A stretch of DNA of 64,000 nucleotides from Rehmannia glutinosa (taxonomy: Eukaryota; Streptophyta; Magnoliopsida; Lamiales; Orobanchaceae), in contig JABTTQ020001809.1 of assembly GCA_016081115.2 (NCBI GenBank), positions 372,001 to 436,000 of the forward strand. Reading direction: 5' to 3'. Below, one piece after another: positions 47,018 to 58,390 of the stretch; position 1 is the first letter of the stretch, and every line of letters begins with the position of its first letter. A program made the position numbers and the translations under genes. The notes under the pieces were generated by a model. It saw nothing but the letters and a program-made list of their open reading frames with translations, made no database searches and was not told the origin of the DNA.

Positions 47018-47759
47018 GGTTGGTTCATTGAACCTTCCGCACTAGTTACTGAACTAGATCTCTATCTTTTCAAAAGGTTTTAACACTTGTGTTTTTCAAA
47101 ATCTTTCATCTTTTTAAGCAAAGTTATTATCATGGAAGCAAATCTAACACGCATCCCTATGTTTACTGTTGAAGAATTTGAAAATACACATGCAAGCTCA
47201 TTTATCGGCATTACATGATGAAATGTGGCTTGTGATAGAGGATGGACCACTGCAAATACTCAAAGTCAACACAGCTGTGCGAAGAGCAGCTGCAGCAGAG
47301 GAAGAAGAAGTTGTTGTTGAAGCAAGATCAGCTATGGTTGAAAAACCAAGGACTGAATGGACAAACGATGATAGAAAGAGATATAACCTGGACGATGTGG
47401 CCAAGGATATTCTCTACAAAACGTTGGACAAAGCCATGTTCAACAAAGTCAAATCTTGCAAATCTGCCAAAGAGATTTGGGATAAGCTAACCTTAATTTG
47501 TGAAGGATCGGAACAAATTTAGGAAAATAAACTATTTGTTGTTGTTCAAAAATATGAAAATTTTAAAATATTTGCAGGTGAATCTCTGGATGCCAGATTT
47601 ACAAAGATTATAAATGAGCTTTCAGCTCTGGGGAAAGAATATACACAAAAGAAAATATGTATGAAGATTTTAAGAGCCCTCCCAGCTGAATGGGAAATGA
47701 AGGTCATGGCTCTAAGACATTCAATGAACCTCTCAACAACATCCAACCATGAGCTATTC

Positions 47760-48001
47760 TGATGGAGATAATATCCAGTTTATTATATTTTAGGATTTTA
47801 GAATATCTTATATTTTAAATATTGATTTGTTTAGTATTCTATTTGAGTTTATCTTTTAAGTTTCCTAGTCAAGTTAGGAGTTTTATTGTGGTAGGATTTT
47901 AATTAAATACTTGCTATTTTATTATTTTTAGGAGGTTGAATTTTGATATTAATAAAAACGAGGGTTTTCTCTCAGTTCTTGTCTCTTTTACGGTATTCTC
48001 A
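47760..48001 (+). repeat. LTR 1 of the TRIM-sized element (3' truncated)
   Basis: About 242 bp, nearly identical to 48305-48546 and starting TGATGGAGATAATATCC. Homology stops at ACGGTATTCT, after which the captured sequence begins. Confidence 0.8.
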
Positions 48002-48012
48002 AAAATAACAAG

Positions 48013-48231
48013 TGTTATTATCTCGAGAAGACTCCTCTCCAAATTTATAGTATAGTTGATGGTAAGGTTAAGGGTGTCGATGGTGTATTTTCCAAGTCAA
48101 ATATCGAAAATAACAAGTGTTATTTATTGGATTGTGATGATGATTTATTTGTTTGGGTTGGTTGCGTGGCTCAAATTGATGAGAGGAAAGCTGCTACTCA
48201 TTTTATTTTTTCGTCTCATCCTCCTCGCGCC
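48013..48231 (+). pseudogene. Captured villin (gelsolin-repeat) fragment
   Basis: An open stretch of about 70 codons reads EKTPLQIYSIVDGKVKGVDG, then FSKSNIENNKCYLLDC, DDDLFVWVGCVAQIDERKAA. Plant villins have this order in a gelsolin repeat: a TPP-x-LYSI-x-DG start, an LSKS-x-LENNKCYLLDCG core, and FVWVGR-x-TQV-x-ERKAA. Villins bundle, cap and sever actin filaments. Only one partial repeat is present, so the fragment cannot act as a villin. A short piece of the same text (AAATAACAAGTGTTAT) is duplicated at 48002-48017 and 48108-48123. Homology ends at about 48200-48230. Confidence 0.75.
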
Positions 48232-48304
48232 CCTCAATGGTTTGATACATTTTCTAGGATCTTCCTTCCGATTCGAGGACGAATCGTCTCCATCCCGGAG
48301 ATAA

Positions 48305-48605
48305 TGATGGAGATAATATCCAGTTTATTATATTTTAGGATTTTAGAATATCTTATATTTTAGATATTGATTTGTTTAGTATTCTATTTGAGTTTATCTT
48401 TTAAGTTTCCTAGTCAAGTTATGAGTTTTATTGTGGTAGGATTTTAATCCTATAAATACTTGCTATTTTATTATTTTTAGGAGGTTGAATTTTGATATAA
48501 ATAAAAACCAGGGTTTTCTCTCAGTTCTTGTCTCTATTACGGTATTCTTATAGAATCAACGTACGAGGTGAGCTTTAATCCTTGTTTACGCTTCTGCCTG
48601 CATCA
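48305..48605 (+). repeat. LTR 2 of the TRIM-sized element (complete)
   Basis: 301 bp, starting TGATGGAGATAATATCC and ending TGCCTGCATCA, followed by the target duplication TATTC. It is the complete version of the LTR. Confidence 0.8.
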
Positions 48606-50588
48606 TATTCTCAAACCTCAAAGCATATGAGTTTGAGCTGAGAAGAAAAGAGCAGGAGGAGACAGTTGTGCCCAAGCACACCTTTGTTGGCGATGATGGA
48701 AAGAGAGCTGAGCCAAAAGAGACCATAGACCAGGAGGAGATTGCCCTAATGGTTAAAAGATTTAACAAGTTCTTCAATAAGAAATATAAAAGGAATAAGG
48801 GTGAAACCTCCAGGAGATATTCAGCACCTTCCAAATCAAAGGAGGACAGGGCACCCAATAGAGCTGAGCCTCAAAGAGCTGATTATCAGAAAGCTGATAA
48901 TCAAAGAACAGACAGAGCTGATAAGAAAGCTGAGAACCTGTGTTGGAATTGCAGACAACCAGGACATTTTGCTGTTGACTGTTCCTATCCACCAGTCAAC
49001 AAGTATAGGAATGAAGAAGAAAGAAAGGTCTCAAGGGAAAGAAGACAAGAAAGGAAGAAAACTATGTTGGCTGCTGAGACTGCTAGCTAGCCAAGTGCAA
49101 AGAGGCAGCAGACTCAGATAGTAGTGAAGAAGACTACTCAAGTGACTCTGAGGAAGAGGCTATGATCTGCCTCATGGCCAAAGAACAAGATTAAGAAGAT
49201 GAGGTACACTCTAACTCATCTCATTCTGATTCAAGTGATAGTGACTATGATACACACACTTCATCACCCACTGATCTTTATGATTCATTAGGCAAAATGA
49301 TGAAAGATTTTGAACACATAAAATCCTCACACACCATTTTAAATGAGGAGAACAACCAGCTTAAAGCCAAAACTCACAGTTGACAAAAGAGCTGGTACTC
49401 TGAATCACATAGCTGATGAGAACACTAAGCTAAAGGCTGAAAATGCCAAAATCATAGCAGAGTTAGCTGCTACAGAAAAGAGGGAAAACGATCTTAAAAA
49501 TATGATTGCCTCATTTACAAAAGCATCGAAATCATTGGATGAACTTATTATGAGTCAAAAGGAATGTGGAAACAAGACAGACATAGGATTTAATTCCTTT
49601 GTGTATAGTGAAACTCCAAGAGTGATTTTGGAAAAAGGATCATCAAGTAATGAAGTATCCCAAATACCCAAAACACCAAATGCTGCACCAACATTCACTC
49701 CAAAGCACAATCACAATCATACTGGCCTTGGATATAAACGGAAAGAAGCGCCGAGTTGAGTAACCACTTAGAGTCAGCCCACTTAGAGTCACACCATTTA
49801 GCTATAGGTTGGTTGGAGCATCTTATAGCACTAACCCCTCAGGACCCAGACAAGTATGGGTACCTAAAAAGTGATTTCCTTGATTGCAGGTTCAAGGAAC
49901 AGCTGAGTGCCAAGGAACCTGTGTGACGCCCACCCCTACTACTATATTACTAAGCAATATGAAAAGTGAAATTTGACAACGTAAACCCTATATACCTGTA
50001 CATTTTTTTTCTTGTGACATTTTAACAACGAACAAGCAAGATCACTTTACTTGTAAGAAAATGACAACCCATATCCACAAGCAAAGAGGTAACAAACCCT
50101 GTTATTAAACACAACAGACATCCATGTGACCTAAAACATAACCCACATCACCCAGTTATTTACATGTACATATTTACATAAGAGTTTTCAAAAGAGGGTA
50201 CAACCCTAAATCAAAATATAATACAGGACCAAAAAGGGAAAAGTGACCCATCAACAAAGCTCAACATGTCGTCATCCATATCCATGATCCTCAAAACCTG
50301 AAGGAACTCCAGCACTGCACAGTAAGCCAAAAGCTCAGGCATTCCTATGCTCACCTGCAATGCAGGAACTACATGAGCTAAAGCTCAGCAAATAAAAATC
50401 ATACATGGCCAAAGAATAATGATGCTTTTCCAACATGTAATGCTAACTTGTAAAATCCATGAATCAAAATACTTTATTCAAAATTATTTTCTTTCATTTG
50501 GGCCTCTGACCCAACTACTATGCACCGGAAAAGAGCTCTGCACACAGCAATAATCAAATGGCCAATAATATCAGTATGGATCTACGTG

Positions 50589-50765
50589 TGGACCATCCTC
50601 CTGCGGCCCGGCCAAGGGTCCCTTACTTGGGGCCCTTGTGTCCGCCAAGAAGTATCCCACCCCGCAGGGCCACACATAGGTACTCACAGATGGACCATCC
50701 TCCTGTGACCCACCAAAAGCCCATCTCCTATCTAGCTCTGTGTTCACCAGGAAGTATCTCACCTG
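50589..50765. repeat. Two-unit ~102 bp tandem repeat
   Basis: TGGACCATCCTCCTG starts at 50589 and again at 50691. Both units continue through AAGAAGTATC or GGAAGTATC and CACC. It lies inside the 3.7 kb solo LTR. Confidence 0.55.
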
Positions 50766-51724
50766 CTATACCTAAACATATATCATAAGCACGCCCAGCG
50801 TGCCTTGGTGCACTAGCAGTGGTCAACAAACAACTATTTTCTTCCAGAAAATATTTTCGTGCATGCGAACATCCTCTTGTAATATGCATGCACATGCAAA
50901 TGCTGTGAATGGCATGTTCAATGGCTCACCAAGCACCATATTGCAACATCATACAAGCCATGCAACATATAATATCCACGTATATTCAACAAGATACCAC
51001 AGTCACGTATAATACAATCAATTCAAACAATACTATGTTCATGCATTACAGTTGCAGATGAATTTTTACTTACCTTTTACCCTTGATATCTTACTGAAAG
51101 TTTGCTAGTTTACTTCCCTCTAACATTAGGTGTAAGAAAGCCTGTAAAAATAAGGTATTAATTTCTATTCCTAAATCAACACAAATTTATCATTTTGAAT
51201 CTCATACAGAACCTTAAATTTTAGATTTAAGTAGGTAAATCATCAAGCTTTAAAACTTGTAATCTACTTCTATTCAAACATCTTTATTTCAATTCCCATA
51301 TTCAGATTAAACATAATTAAAATTTACTTCACAATATGTTGAAATTGGGTATATATACACATATTCTTTTTCTTTTCCTTTTTTTTGGGGATCAAAACCC
51401 CAACTTCTGTAGTTAGGCATCTAATACAAATAAGGAGATTCATTAACTTCACCACTCAAGTATATTTGGACCATAGCTAACTATTCAATTAATGTTGCAC
51501 AATAATTGTTAAACTAGATAAGACAATAAAACAACTTTGTCTACTTACCACTATTTCCCCTTTCATATGATGTCCTTATTCCTTTCTACTTATTTGATTT
51601 TCTTCTACCCCTTGCGTGCGTGCGAATGAAGCAGCCTTCCTCGTATGTGTTTTGTTTTGAATTTTTAGAAGTCGGGTGAATCGTGTTAATCAATCTATTA
51701 TCCTATCTAAGGCAGTGGAATTAT

Positions 51725-51780
51725 TATATATATATATATATATATATACAAGTGGAATTATTTTATATATATATATATAG
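51725..51780. repeat. TA microsatellite
   Basis: Two TA runs separated by ACAAGTGGAATTATT, with the same GTGGAATTATT word before the first run. It marks the left edge of the nested TIR element. Confidence 0.7.
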
Positions 51781-52950
51781 AGGATATGAATCAAATAGGT
51801 CCTCCTACTTGCGGTGAGTCCATGAGGACACATTCTAACCATAGATTAACAATTTTGGGTGGTCCAGATTTTTAGGGAGGTTTTATGTTGTTTTTTTGTT
51901 TCAGCAACTAAGAAGGTTAGGGTGGTCATTTTGCATTATAGAGTCAGTTATTGAGATTTCATTCACTCTTTCACGCGATTTCACATACTCTTCACGCACA
52001 CTCTCTTTCCAGCGTTTCAGTTTCAAAAATATTTCTCTGTTGCTTATGTAGTATAGGGTTGTTGCTTATGACTTTGCTTATGTAGTTAATGTATCTGTGA
52101 TGCATGTATAGTGTATATTCGTTGCTTATGTAGTATAGGCTTATCGCTTATATAGCATGAGTTTGTTGCTTATGACTTGCTTATGTAGTTAATGTATTCG
52201 TGGTGCATACGTAGTATATATTCGGTGCTTATGTAATATAGACTTGTTGCTTATGTAGTATGAGTTTGTTGCTTATGACTTGCTTATGTAGTTAATGTAT
52301 CTGTGGTGCATACGTAGTGTATATTCGTTGCTTATGTAGTATAGGTTTGTTGCTTATGTAGTATGGGTTTGTTGCTATGACTTGCTTATGTAGTGTATTC
52401 ATGGTGCATACGTAGTGTATATTTGTTGCTTATGTAGTATATGATTGTTGCTTATGTAGTATGGATTTGTTGCTTATGACTTGCTTATGCAGTTAATGGT
52501 ATATAAAAGCACCATGACACATCTACACAAGCAACAAATTACATCTTTATAAGCAAACTTCGAACTGAAGTCAAGCTCTGCAACTTTTTTCACACAATAG
52601 TGCGTTGAAGAAGAAGGATGAATGATTTCTCACTAGTAGTGAGTTGAAGAAGAAGCGAGGGTGATTGGTTCTTGTTCTCTCATGAACATCGTTCGAAGAA
52701 GAAAGAAGATGAGATTTGTTCACGTTGAATTTGATGTGAGATCTGGATAGATTGTGTGATCATAATGTGAACAGAATCCCATGAATATTGGGTAATTTCG
52801 TAGGATGACTAATTTACCCCTTTCTCTAATTACCAACATTTAATCTGAATTTTTAGCTCTAAAATCACAACCATTGGAAGATCTAGATATGTGGCTAGGA
52901 TTGGTCCCTATGGACTTACCCTATGAGGTGGTCTCATATAACCCTCTCCC
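51779..52950. mobile_element. TIR element inserted in TA repeats
   Basis: A ~1.17 kb segment with degenerate ~75 bp terminal inverted repeats. The left end has GAGGATATGAATC, GTGAGTCCATGAGGAC and CTAACCATAGAT. The reverse complement of the right end has GAGAGGGTTATATG, GTAAGTCCATAGGGAC and CTAGCCACATATCTAGAT. TA repeats flank both sides, so a TA target is likely. The interior contains tandem repeats and no transposase, so it is non-autonomous. Superfamily not assigned. Confidence 0.55.
52035..52500 (+). repeat. ~105 bp tandem repeat array (about four units)
   Basis: GACTTGCTTATGTAGTTAAT recurs at about 105 bp spacing (near 52072, 52172, 52278, with degenerate copies near 52380 and 52480). 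Within each unit TTGCTTATGTAGTAT words are themselves repeated. It lies inside the TIR element. Confidence 0.7.
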
Positions 52951-53280
52951 TATATATATACATAATATCTAAATCCTGCCTCTATTATATATATTACTGT
53001 ATACGTAGTGTGTATATATATATATAGTTTATCGTATTATATGTATGTGTGTGCTTGAGTTCTAATTTCCCCTATATATAATTTTATAATATGCACTTAG
53101 TGTATATATACATATACACGTACAGGTTGTGCATGCATTCACAAAATCATATATTTAGTAATTTATATAAATTAATATCGATAATTATTACTATTACCTA
53201 AATATATATTTATATCAATAAATTACATGTAAAGTTATGTCTTATTGTTTACTTATAGCTTTATTCTCTTTATTTTTAAC

Positions 53281-53329
<49 letters not shown>
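53281..53329. repeat. ATT trinucleotide microsatellite
   Basis: About 16 uninterrupted TAT/ATT units. The translated poly-Tyr frame at 53245-53457 is an artefact of this run. Confidence 0.9.
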
Positions 53330-53330
<1 letters not shown>

Positions 53331-53631
53331 TCTATTTAAATTAATCACATATTATCCAATCCGGATACACACACCGTTCACCTTTAAGTTTATTACGTGG
53401 CCTAGTGATTTCAATATTTCTACTGCTACCACGTGTAACTTAATAACTGGCTTCTAATAGTCCGACAACTAAATATCATATATGGGTTCGAAAATTGTGA
53501 AATTTATCATGCCATATAAAATGATATAAACGATGAAAATACCAATGCCATGTAAGCAACCAATAAACAACATATAATGCATGAACTATATTGGCCTAAT
53601 GAGTAGTGAGAGACTTGGGTATTACAACCTG

Positions 53632-54830
53632 GTACATGGATAGTGGTTGTTCCAGACATATGACAGGAAACAAGAAAAACCTGTCAAGATTCAAGGAGAT
53701 TAGAGGTGCAAAAGTTATATTTGGAGGAAATGAAGCTCCAGGGGAGATTAAAGGCACATGATTCATCAAGAAAAATGGATTGGAAATCACAGATGTTGCT
53801 TATGCTAAAGGCCTCAACTTCAATCTGTTAAGTATCAGCCAACTCTGTGACAAAGGCTACAATGTAGGATTCAACATGGGGATATGCCAGATCAAGGATG
53901 TTGAATCAAATGAAATAGTGCTGCAAGGGTTAAGGCAAAAGAATATGTATGTGGTAGATTGGTCTACTGCTACACCAAGCACTTGTCTGCTAGCAAAGAG
54001 CACATCCAAATCAAGTTGGTTGTGGCACAAGAAGCTGAGTCACCTGAATTTCAAGACAATCAACAAGCTTGCAAGGAGTCATCTTGTAGAAGGATTGCCA
54101 GACTCAGTATACAAGAAAGAAAGTGTATGTGATGCATGCCAGATACGAAAGCAAATCAAATCTTCATTCAAGGAAAAATCAAGTCCTTCTTCAACAAGGA
54201 TATTACATCTGTTGCATATGGATTTATATGGTTTAGTTGAGCCAGCTAGCATAAGTGGAAAGAAATACACCCTAGTAGTGGTGGATGATTATTCAAGATA
54301 TACATGGACAATTTTAATGTGTAAAAAGAAGGAAACTCTGCAGAAGTTACCTCAGCTAATGAAAAGAGTTCAAAATGAGAAGAGTCAAACCATTATAAAA
54401 ATAAGATCTGACAGGGGAACTGAGTTTGTCACTGGGATAATAACTCAGTATGTGTTGAAAATGACATTTCTAATGAGTTATCAGCTGCAAGGACTCCACA
54501 GCAGAATGGAGTATCTTGAAGAAGGAACAAAACTCTCAAGGAAGCTGCAAAGACCATGTTAGCTGAAGCTGAATTGGCTAAGAGATTTTGGGCTGAAGCT
54601 ATAAATACAGCATGCTACACTGAAAATAGATGGATGATTAACTGGCAATTGACCAAGACTTCCTATGAGATTTGGACAGGGAGAAAGCCAAATGTTGGAT
54701 ACTTCAGGATATTTGGATGTGAATGCTTCATCCATAACAGTGGCAAAGATAATTTGAAGGCTAAAGCTGATGAAGGTATTTTTTGGGATACTCAGCTGAG
54801 AGTAAAGCCTATAGAGGGCTGAACAAGAGG
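53632..54830 (+). pseudogene. Copia family A protease and integrase
   Basis: The protease core MDSGCSRHMTGNKKNL with catalytic DSG is followed by a stop near 53758. The integrase zinc region then reads LWHKKLSHLNFKTINKL and VCDACQIRKQ (H-x-H and C-x2-C). The DDE core shows HMDLYGLVEP, VVDDYSRYTW and SDRGTEF. The catalytic Glu region (PQQNGV) is hit by a stop and a frame change near 54510. The frame at 54556-54822 (FWAEAINTACYTENRW, YEIWTGRKPNVGYFRIFGCE) is the integrase C-terminal side. Confidence 0.85.
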
Positions 54831-55619
54831 ACTATGGTCACAGAAGAGTCTATCCATGTGGCTTTTGATGAACCTAATGTGAGTGGAGAAGATATTGAAG
54901 AGTTAGCTGATAAGTTGAATCAGCCAACTATGCAGAAGAGTCCTTATGTTGAAGCTGAAGTGAAAGCACTCAACCCAGATGAAGATGAGATAGCTGAATC
55001 TCAAAGACAGTTGGAAGGTCTACAGCTGAATGAAGATGAAAGAGCTGTTCAAGACAACTTAGCTGCGAGGTGGCTGAATCCAGCAGACTTACTCCAACCT
55101 AATGTAAGATGGCTGAGAGACCATCCACCAGAGTTAGTTATTGGAGATGTAAGAGATGGCATCAGAACCAGATCCAGAGCATAGCATGAAGCTATGTTTA
55201 CTTATTTCATTTCCCAGATAGAACCTAAAGATGTGTCTCAAGAATTGAATGACACACACTGGATTCAAGCCAAGCAAGAAGAGATGAATCAGTTTGAAAG
55301 AAACAAAGTATGGGAATTAGTTCAAAGGCCAACCCACCAAAATATCATTGGTACAAAATGGGTTTTCAGGAACAAGATGAATGAGGAAGGATCTGTTGTA
55401 AGAAACAAAGCAAGATTGGTAGCCAAAGGGTATTGCCAAGAAGAAGGTATAGATTTTGATGAAACCTTTGCTCTTGTTGCCAAATTAGAAGCAATAAGGA
55501 TGTTTCTTGCTTATGCTGCACATAAGAACTTTACTGTATATGAAGTGGATGTGAAGAGTGCATTTCTAAATGGACTATTAGAGGAAGAAGTCTATGTTGA
55601 ACAACATCCAGGTTTTTGT
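54831..55619 (+). pseudogene. Copia family A linker and reverse transcriptase N-terminus
   Basis: The segment from KRTMVTEESIHVAFDEPN is an acidic linker. The RT starts at about 55194: HWIQAKQEEMNQFERNKVWEL, GTKWVFRNKMNEEG, RLVAKGYCQEEGIDF and YEVDVKSAFLNGLLEEEVYV, the usual copia order. The Athila-like insertion at 55620 cuts it before the YVDD catalytic box. The missing part does not reappear on the far side. Confidence 0.85.
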
Positions 55620-57265
55620 TGAGTGTGAGTTTTGCATGTATTTTAGGGTATATTTATAGCTATAATTGTTTATAAACATGCAATAACACATATTAAATGG
55701 TATATATTCGCTCTTTGTGGAAAAGGTATTACACTTTGCTTGTTTTGTAGGAATTTAACGATATTTGGAGTGATTTTGTGACAAATACAAGCATTGTGGT
55801 CTAGAATCATCAAGAATCGAGCGATTACACCCAATTGGAAGCCAACTATATTAAGTCTAGAGTCATAATAATGAGTCGTGTGTCTAAAGAAGCATGGATG
55901 AGCAAACAACGAGGGGATTAATCTCAAGAAACGTCTAAATATGTCTGGAATTTCCGCCACTGGCAGGGTTTAGTATTTTGGCCATAACTCTCTCTACAAA
56001 ATTGATATTGAGCTGATTCAAGTGGCTATGGAAATCTAAGAGAGAGGGATACAACTCTTATGAAGACCCCGCAAGCAAATTCGGACGTTTGTGTGGCTCA
56101 TGGGCCGTGCGTCGATGCACGGGTAACCCGTGCGCACCTGAAGGCACATGAAAGTTTTGAGCATGCCTACGGCTTCGAGCACGGGTAACCCGTGCATGGG
56201 TCGCTGAGAATTGATTTTCCTACAGATTTGAGCACGAGTAGCCAATGCGTGGGCGCAAGACCCGTGCATTCTTGCAGAAAACTCAAAAAATGACAGCAAA
56301 TTGACCTAGGCTTCTAAAAGGGTATAAATACCACTTTTTGGGGCGCACACCAGGGGAAAAAGGCTGGGAATACACCCAAGAACACAAGAAACACATCAAT
56401 TTCATCAAAGAAGAATCAAGGGAAGAATCGGGTCGAATTGGAGCTTGAGGATTGAATATTAATCGAGAGATTATCCATTTCCCTAAGTTTTCTCACTCTT
56501 TGTGCTTTAATATTTCATTTTAGCTTCTTATGAATATGAACAATTTGTTTATGAGTTGTTTATTTGTAATGGGTAGCTAAATATCTTGTGATTTCCGGGT
56601 TTTGGAAGTAGATTAATGAACTCTTGTTGAATGTTTTAATCTTAGTTGAAGTTATAGTCTTGAAGCCTATTTGAGTACTTTGAGCTTATTATTTTTTTAT
56701 CACTTGGCCAATGATTTAGCATGTTTGATATATTGATTCATAATTCGAGAGATGAGTTTCAATATTAGATCTTGAGTACTTGACATGAATGTTTGTATAA
56801 TCGAGAGGTTTGTGAATATTTGTGAGGACAATTGATCTTTTGTGCTTTTGGGAGTTGTGTATCTTATGTTGAGTAGAGATGCTAGCATAGATATTTCAAT
56901 CTACACTTTATATACATCTTGAGAGGGGGGATAAAATACCGTTGTGATCGTCTTATAGGAATATTGATAATAACTTTGACTTTGATTAAATGGGACAACA
57001 AGAGGAACATTAATTGAAACCATAACCCGGGAATCCATTTCATTCTATTGATAATTCCATATTTATTTTCATCTTGTATCTTGTGGTTATTCTTGTCTTT
57101 ACTTCCCCAACAATCATCAAATTACGATCGTCTAGATAAAAATAAAAACTATCTTAGTTCAATACTTAGCGCACTAATTTATTAGTCTCCGTGGATACGA
57201 CCTTGCTTACCCTATTCTATAAACTACACCGTACACTTGCGGTGAAGCTAAAAATAAGGCGAACA
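55620..57265 (+). repeat. Athila-like LTR 1 (element C)
   Basis: 1646 bp, TGAGTGTGAGTTTTGC to AAGGCGAACA, followed by the primer-binding site. GC-rich words such as GCACGGGTAACCCGTGC lie at about 56095-56270. It is related to the solo LTRs at 11589-13072 and 30073-31555. Confidence 0.85.
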
Positions 57266-57271
57266 AGTTTT

Positions 57272-57289
57272 TGGCGCCGTTGCCGGGGA
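57272..57289 (+). other. Primer-binding site, Athila type
   Basis: TGGCGCCGTTGCCGGGGA, as at 18306. A second copy after LTR 2 is at 61838-61855. Confidence 0.85.
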
Positions 57290-57429
57290 CTAATACAATT
57301 TTTGGTGCTAATATTGCGATAGATAGAATTATTTTTAATTTAGACATTTTTTTTAATTTTCTTTTGTAAATTCCACTTTTACAATGTTTTGATTTGTTTG
57401 TTTGAATTGGTATAGGTGCACCCGCTCGA

Positions 57430-58362
57430 ATGGAGGAAGTCAATTATTTCAATAATTGGAATTCTTACAATTATTGGAATAATCCTACTCATATGTGCTA
57501 TTACCCAGATTGGGGGAATCATGAAGATTTTTCATATGCTAGCATGGAGAATGTTATTCCACCATCACCAAGCTCCAATGTAATGAATGGGTTTACAAAT
57601 GCAGAGGCAAAATCATCTTTAGAAGAAGCCCTCACCTTGTTAAGGATTCAAATAAGTTTGTTCAGGAGCGAATCGAGGGACCGCTTTACTCGCAATGAAG
57701 CAAATAAACCATCTTTAGAAGAATCCCTCACCTCATTCATAAATCAATCCAATGCATTCATGAGTGATACGAGGAGCCGCTTCACAATACAAGACGCAAG
57801 GATGGACAAGATGGAGCTACAATTGACACAATTAGCCAGTACGATGAAAAATCTTGAGACCCAAGTGGGCCAATTAGTTACAATTGTTGGTAGGCAATAT
57901 CAAAAGGGTCAATTTTCAAGCACCACTGAAGCTAACTCAAAGGAACAATGTAGTGCCATTCATCAAAAGAGTGGTACTGAATACGAGGAATCGAAGATCC
58001 TGCAAAAGCAAGAAAGTTCGGAACCAAACACGGACTGTATGTCTATGCACTTTCAGCCCGTGTGTGGTGTGGAAAAGGAGCAGAAACAGGACAATGAACA
58101 CATGAACAGTGCGTGGATGCCCGGTCAGTGCGTGCGTGATATCATAAGAAAGCTATCCCACAACGAAACGAACACTGCTGGTACATACGCGCACGAACAA
58201 CATGAGCATAATTCAAATCCAAGTGTTCAAACATCAGGAATCCAATACTTGCTTGGAAATCCCAATTATGCATTACTAGATGCAAACAATGGAAAAACGG
58301 TTCTTGACCACGATCCAAAGCAGCTAATATATGCATTCAAAGGTGGTACGAATCGAAATTAA
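57430..58362 (+). CDS. Uninterrupted gag-like ORF of element C (310 aa)
   Basis: An open frame of 310 codons that begins 140 bp after the primer-binding site. The N-terminus is rich in Tyr, Asn and Trp (MEEVNYFNNWNSYNYW) and unlike other Athila gags here. Residues ~100-175 form a coiled-coil-like stretch ending LETQVGQLVTIVGRQYQ, and KEQCSAIHQKSGTEYE follows. That is the C-terminal part of Athila gag (compare 44400-44560). The globular gag N-terminal domain and the protease are absent. The product may be a truncated gag able to join particles of a helper element. The partial second copy (62005-62187) differs at four bases, three of them silent. Whether it is translated is unknown. Confidence 0.6.
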   Translation: MEEVNYFNNWNSYNYWNNPTHMCYYPDWGNHEDFSYASMENVIPPSPSSNVMNGFTNAEAKSSLEEALTLLRIQISLFRSESRDRFTRNEANKPSLEESLTSFINQSNAFMSDTRSRFTIQDARMDKMELQLTQLASTMKNLETQVGQLVTIVGRQYQKGQFSSTTEANSKEQCSAIHQKSGTEYEESKILQKQESSEPNTDCMSMHFQPVCGVEKEQKQDNEHMNSAWMPGQCVRDIIRKLSHNETNTAGTYAHEQHEHNSNPSVQTSGIQYLLGNPNYALLDANNGKTVLDHDPKQLIYAFKGGTNRN

Positions 58363-58390
58363 TAGGCGTCAAGCTAAAGACGTTAAATAT

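Larger units (their letters stand above)
47760..48605 (+). mobile_element. TRIM-sized LTR element carrying a villin fragment
   Basis: An 846 bp insertion in gag with the exact 5 bp duplication TATTC (47755-47759 and 48606-48610). It starts TGATGGAGATAATATCC and ends GCATCA. Its LTRs are 47760-48001 and 48305-48605. The left one lacks the last ~55 bp present in the right one, and no primer-binding site follows it. The ~300 bp between the LTRs are mostly a captured host-gene fragment, then a stretch resembling the 3' end of a gypsy internal region (TCGAGGACGAATCG). It has no gag or pol, so it is non-autonomous. Confidence 0.85.
47132..49921 (+). pseudogene. Copia family A gag (split by a TRIM-sized insertion)
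   Basis: Gag starts at 47132 (MEANLTRIPMFTVEEFE). It continues after a small deletion as MQAHLSALHDEMWLVIEDG and YNLDDVAKDILYKTL to NHELF at 47759, where an LTR element is inserted. It resumes at 48611 with LKAYEFELRRKEQ, passes a clean CCHC knuckle CWNCRQPGHFAVDC (about 48940-48982) and a Lys/Arg/Glu-rich tail. An acidic Ser/Asp region and a coiled coil (49343-49759, NTKLKAENAKIIAEL) follow. Text GPRQVWVPKK at about 49835 leads into the protease. Stops and frameshifts occur near 47200, 47520, 49090 and 49380. Confidence 0.85.
49922..53626 (-). repeat. Tekay/Del-like gypsy solo LTR, 3.7 kb
   Basis: The insertion is bounded by the 5 bp duplication ACCTG (49917-49921 and 53627-53631). The copia frame rejoins across it as a protease sequence WYMDSGCSRHMTG. 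On the minus strand it starts TGTAATACCCAAG and ends GTGGGCGTCACA, the pattern of Tekay/Del chromovirus LTRs. No coding sequence, primer-binding site or second LTR is found, so I call it a long solo LTR. It contains a ~100 bp tandem repeat, a nested TIR element and microsatellites. The family is inferred from the ends only. Confidence 0.7.

Noticed and set aside
48127..48363. Reading the captured segment as a longer host gene continuing into LTR 2
   Set aside because: Villin-like similarity ends at about 48230; beyond that the text matches the 3' end of an LTR element and then the LTR itself.
52035..52500. Regular ~105 bp repeats that might suggest a CRISPR-like array
   Set aside because: Units are contiguous and degenerate with no unique spacers, and the context is a plant transposable element.
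53245..53457. Open frame encoding a poly-Tyr protein
   Set aside because: It is produced by an ATT microsatellite.
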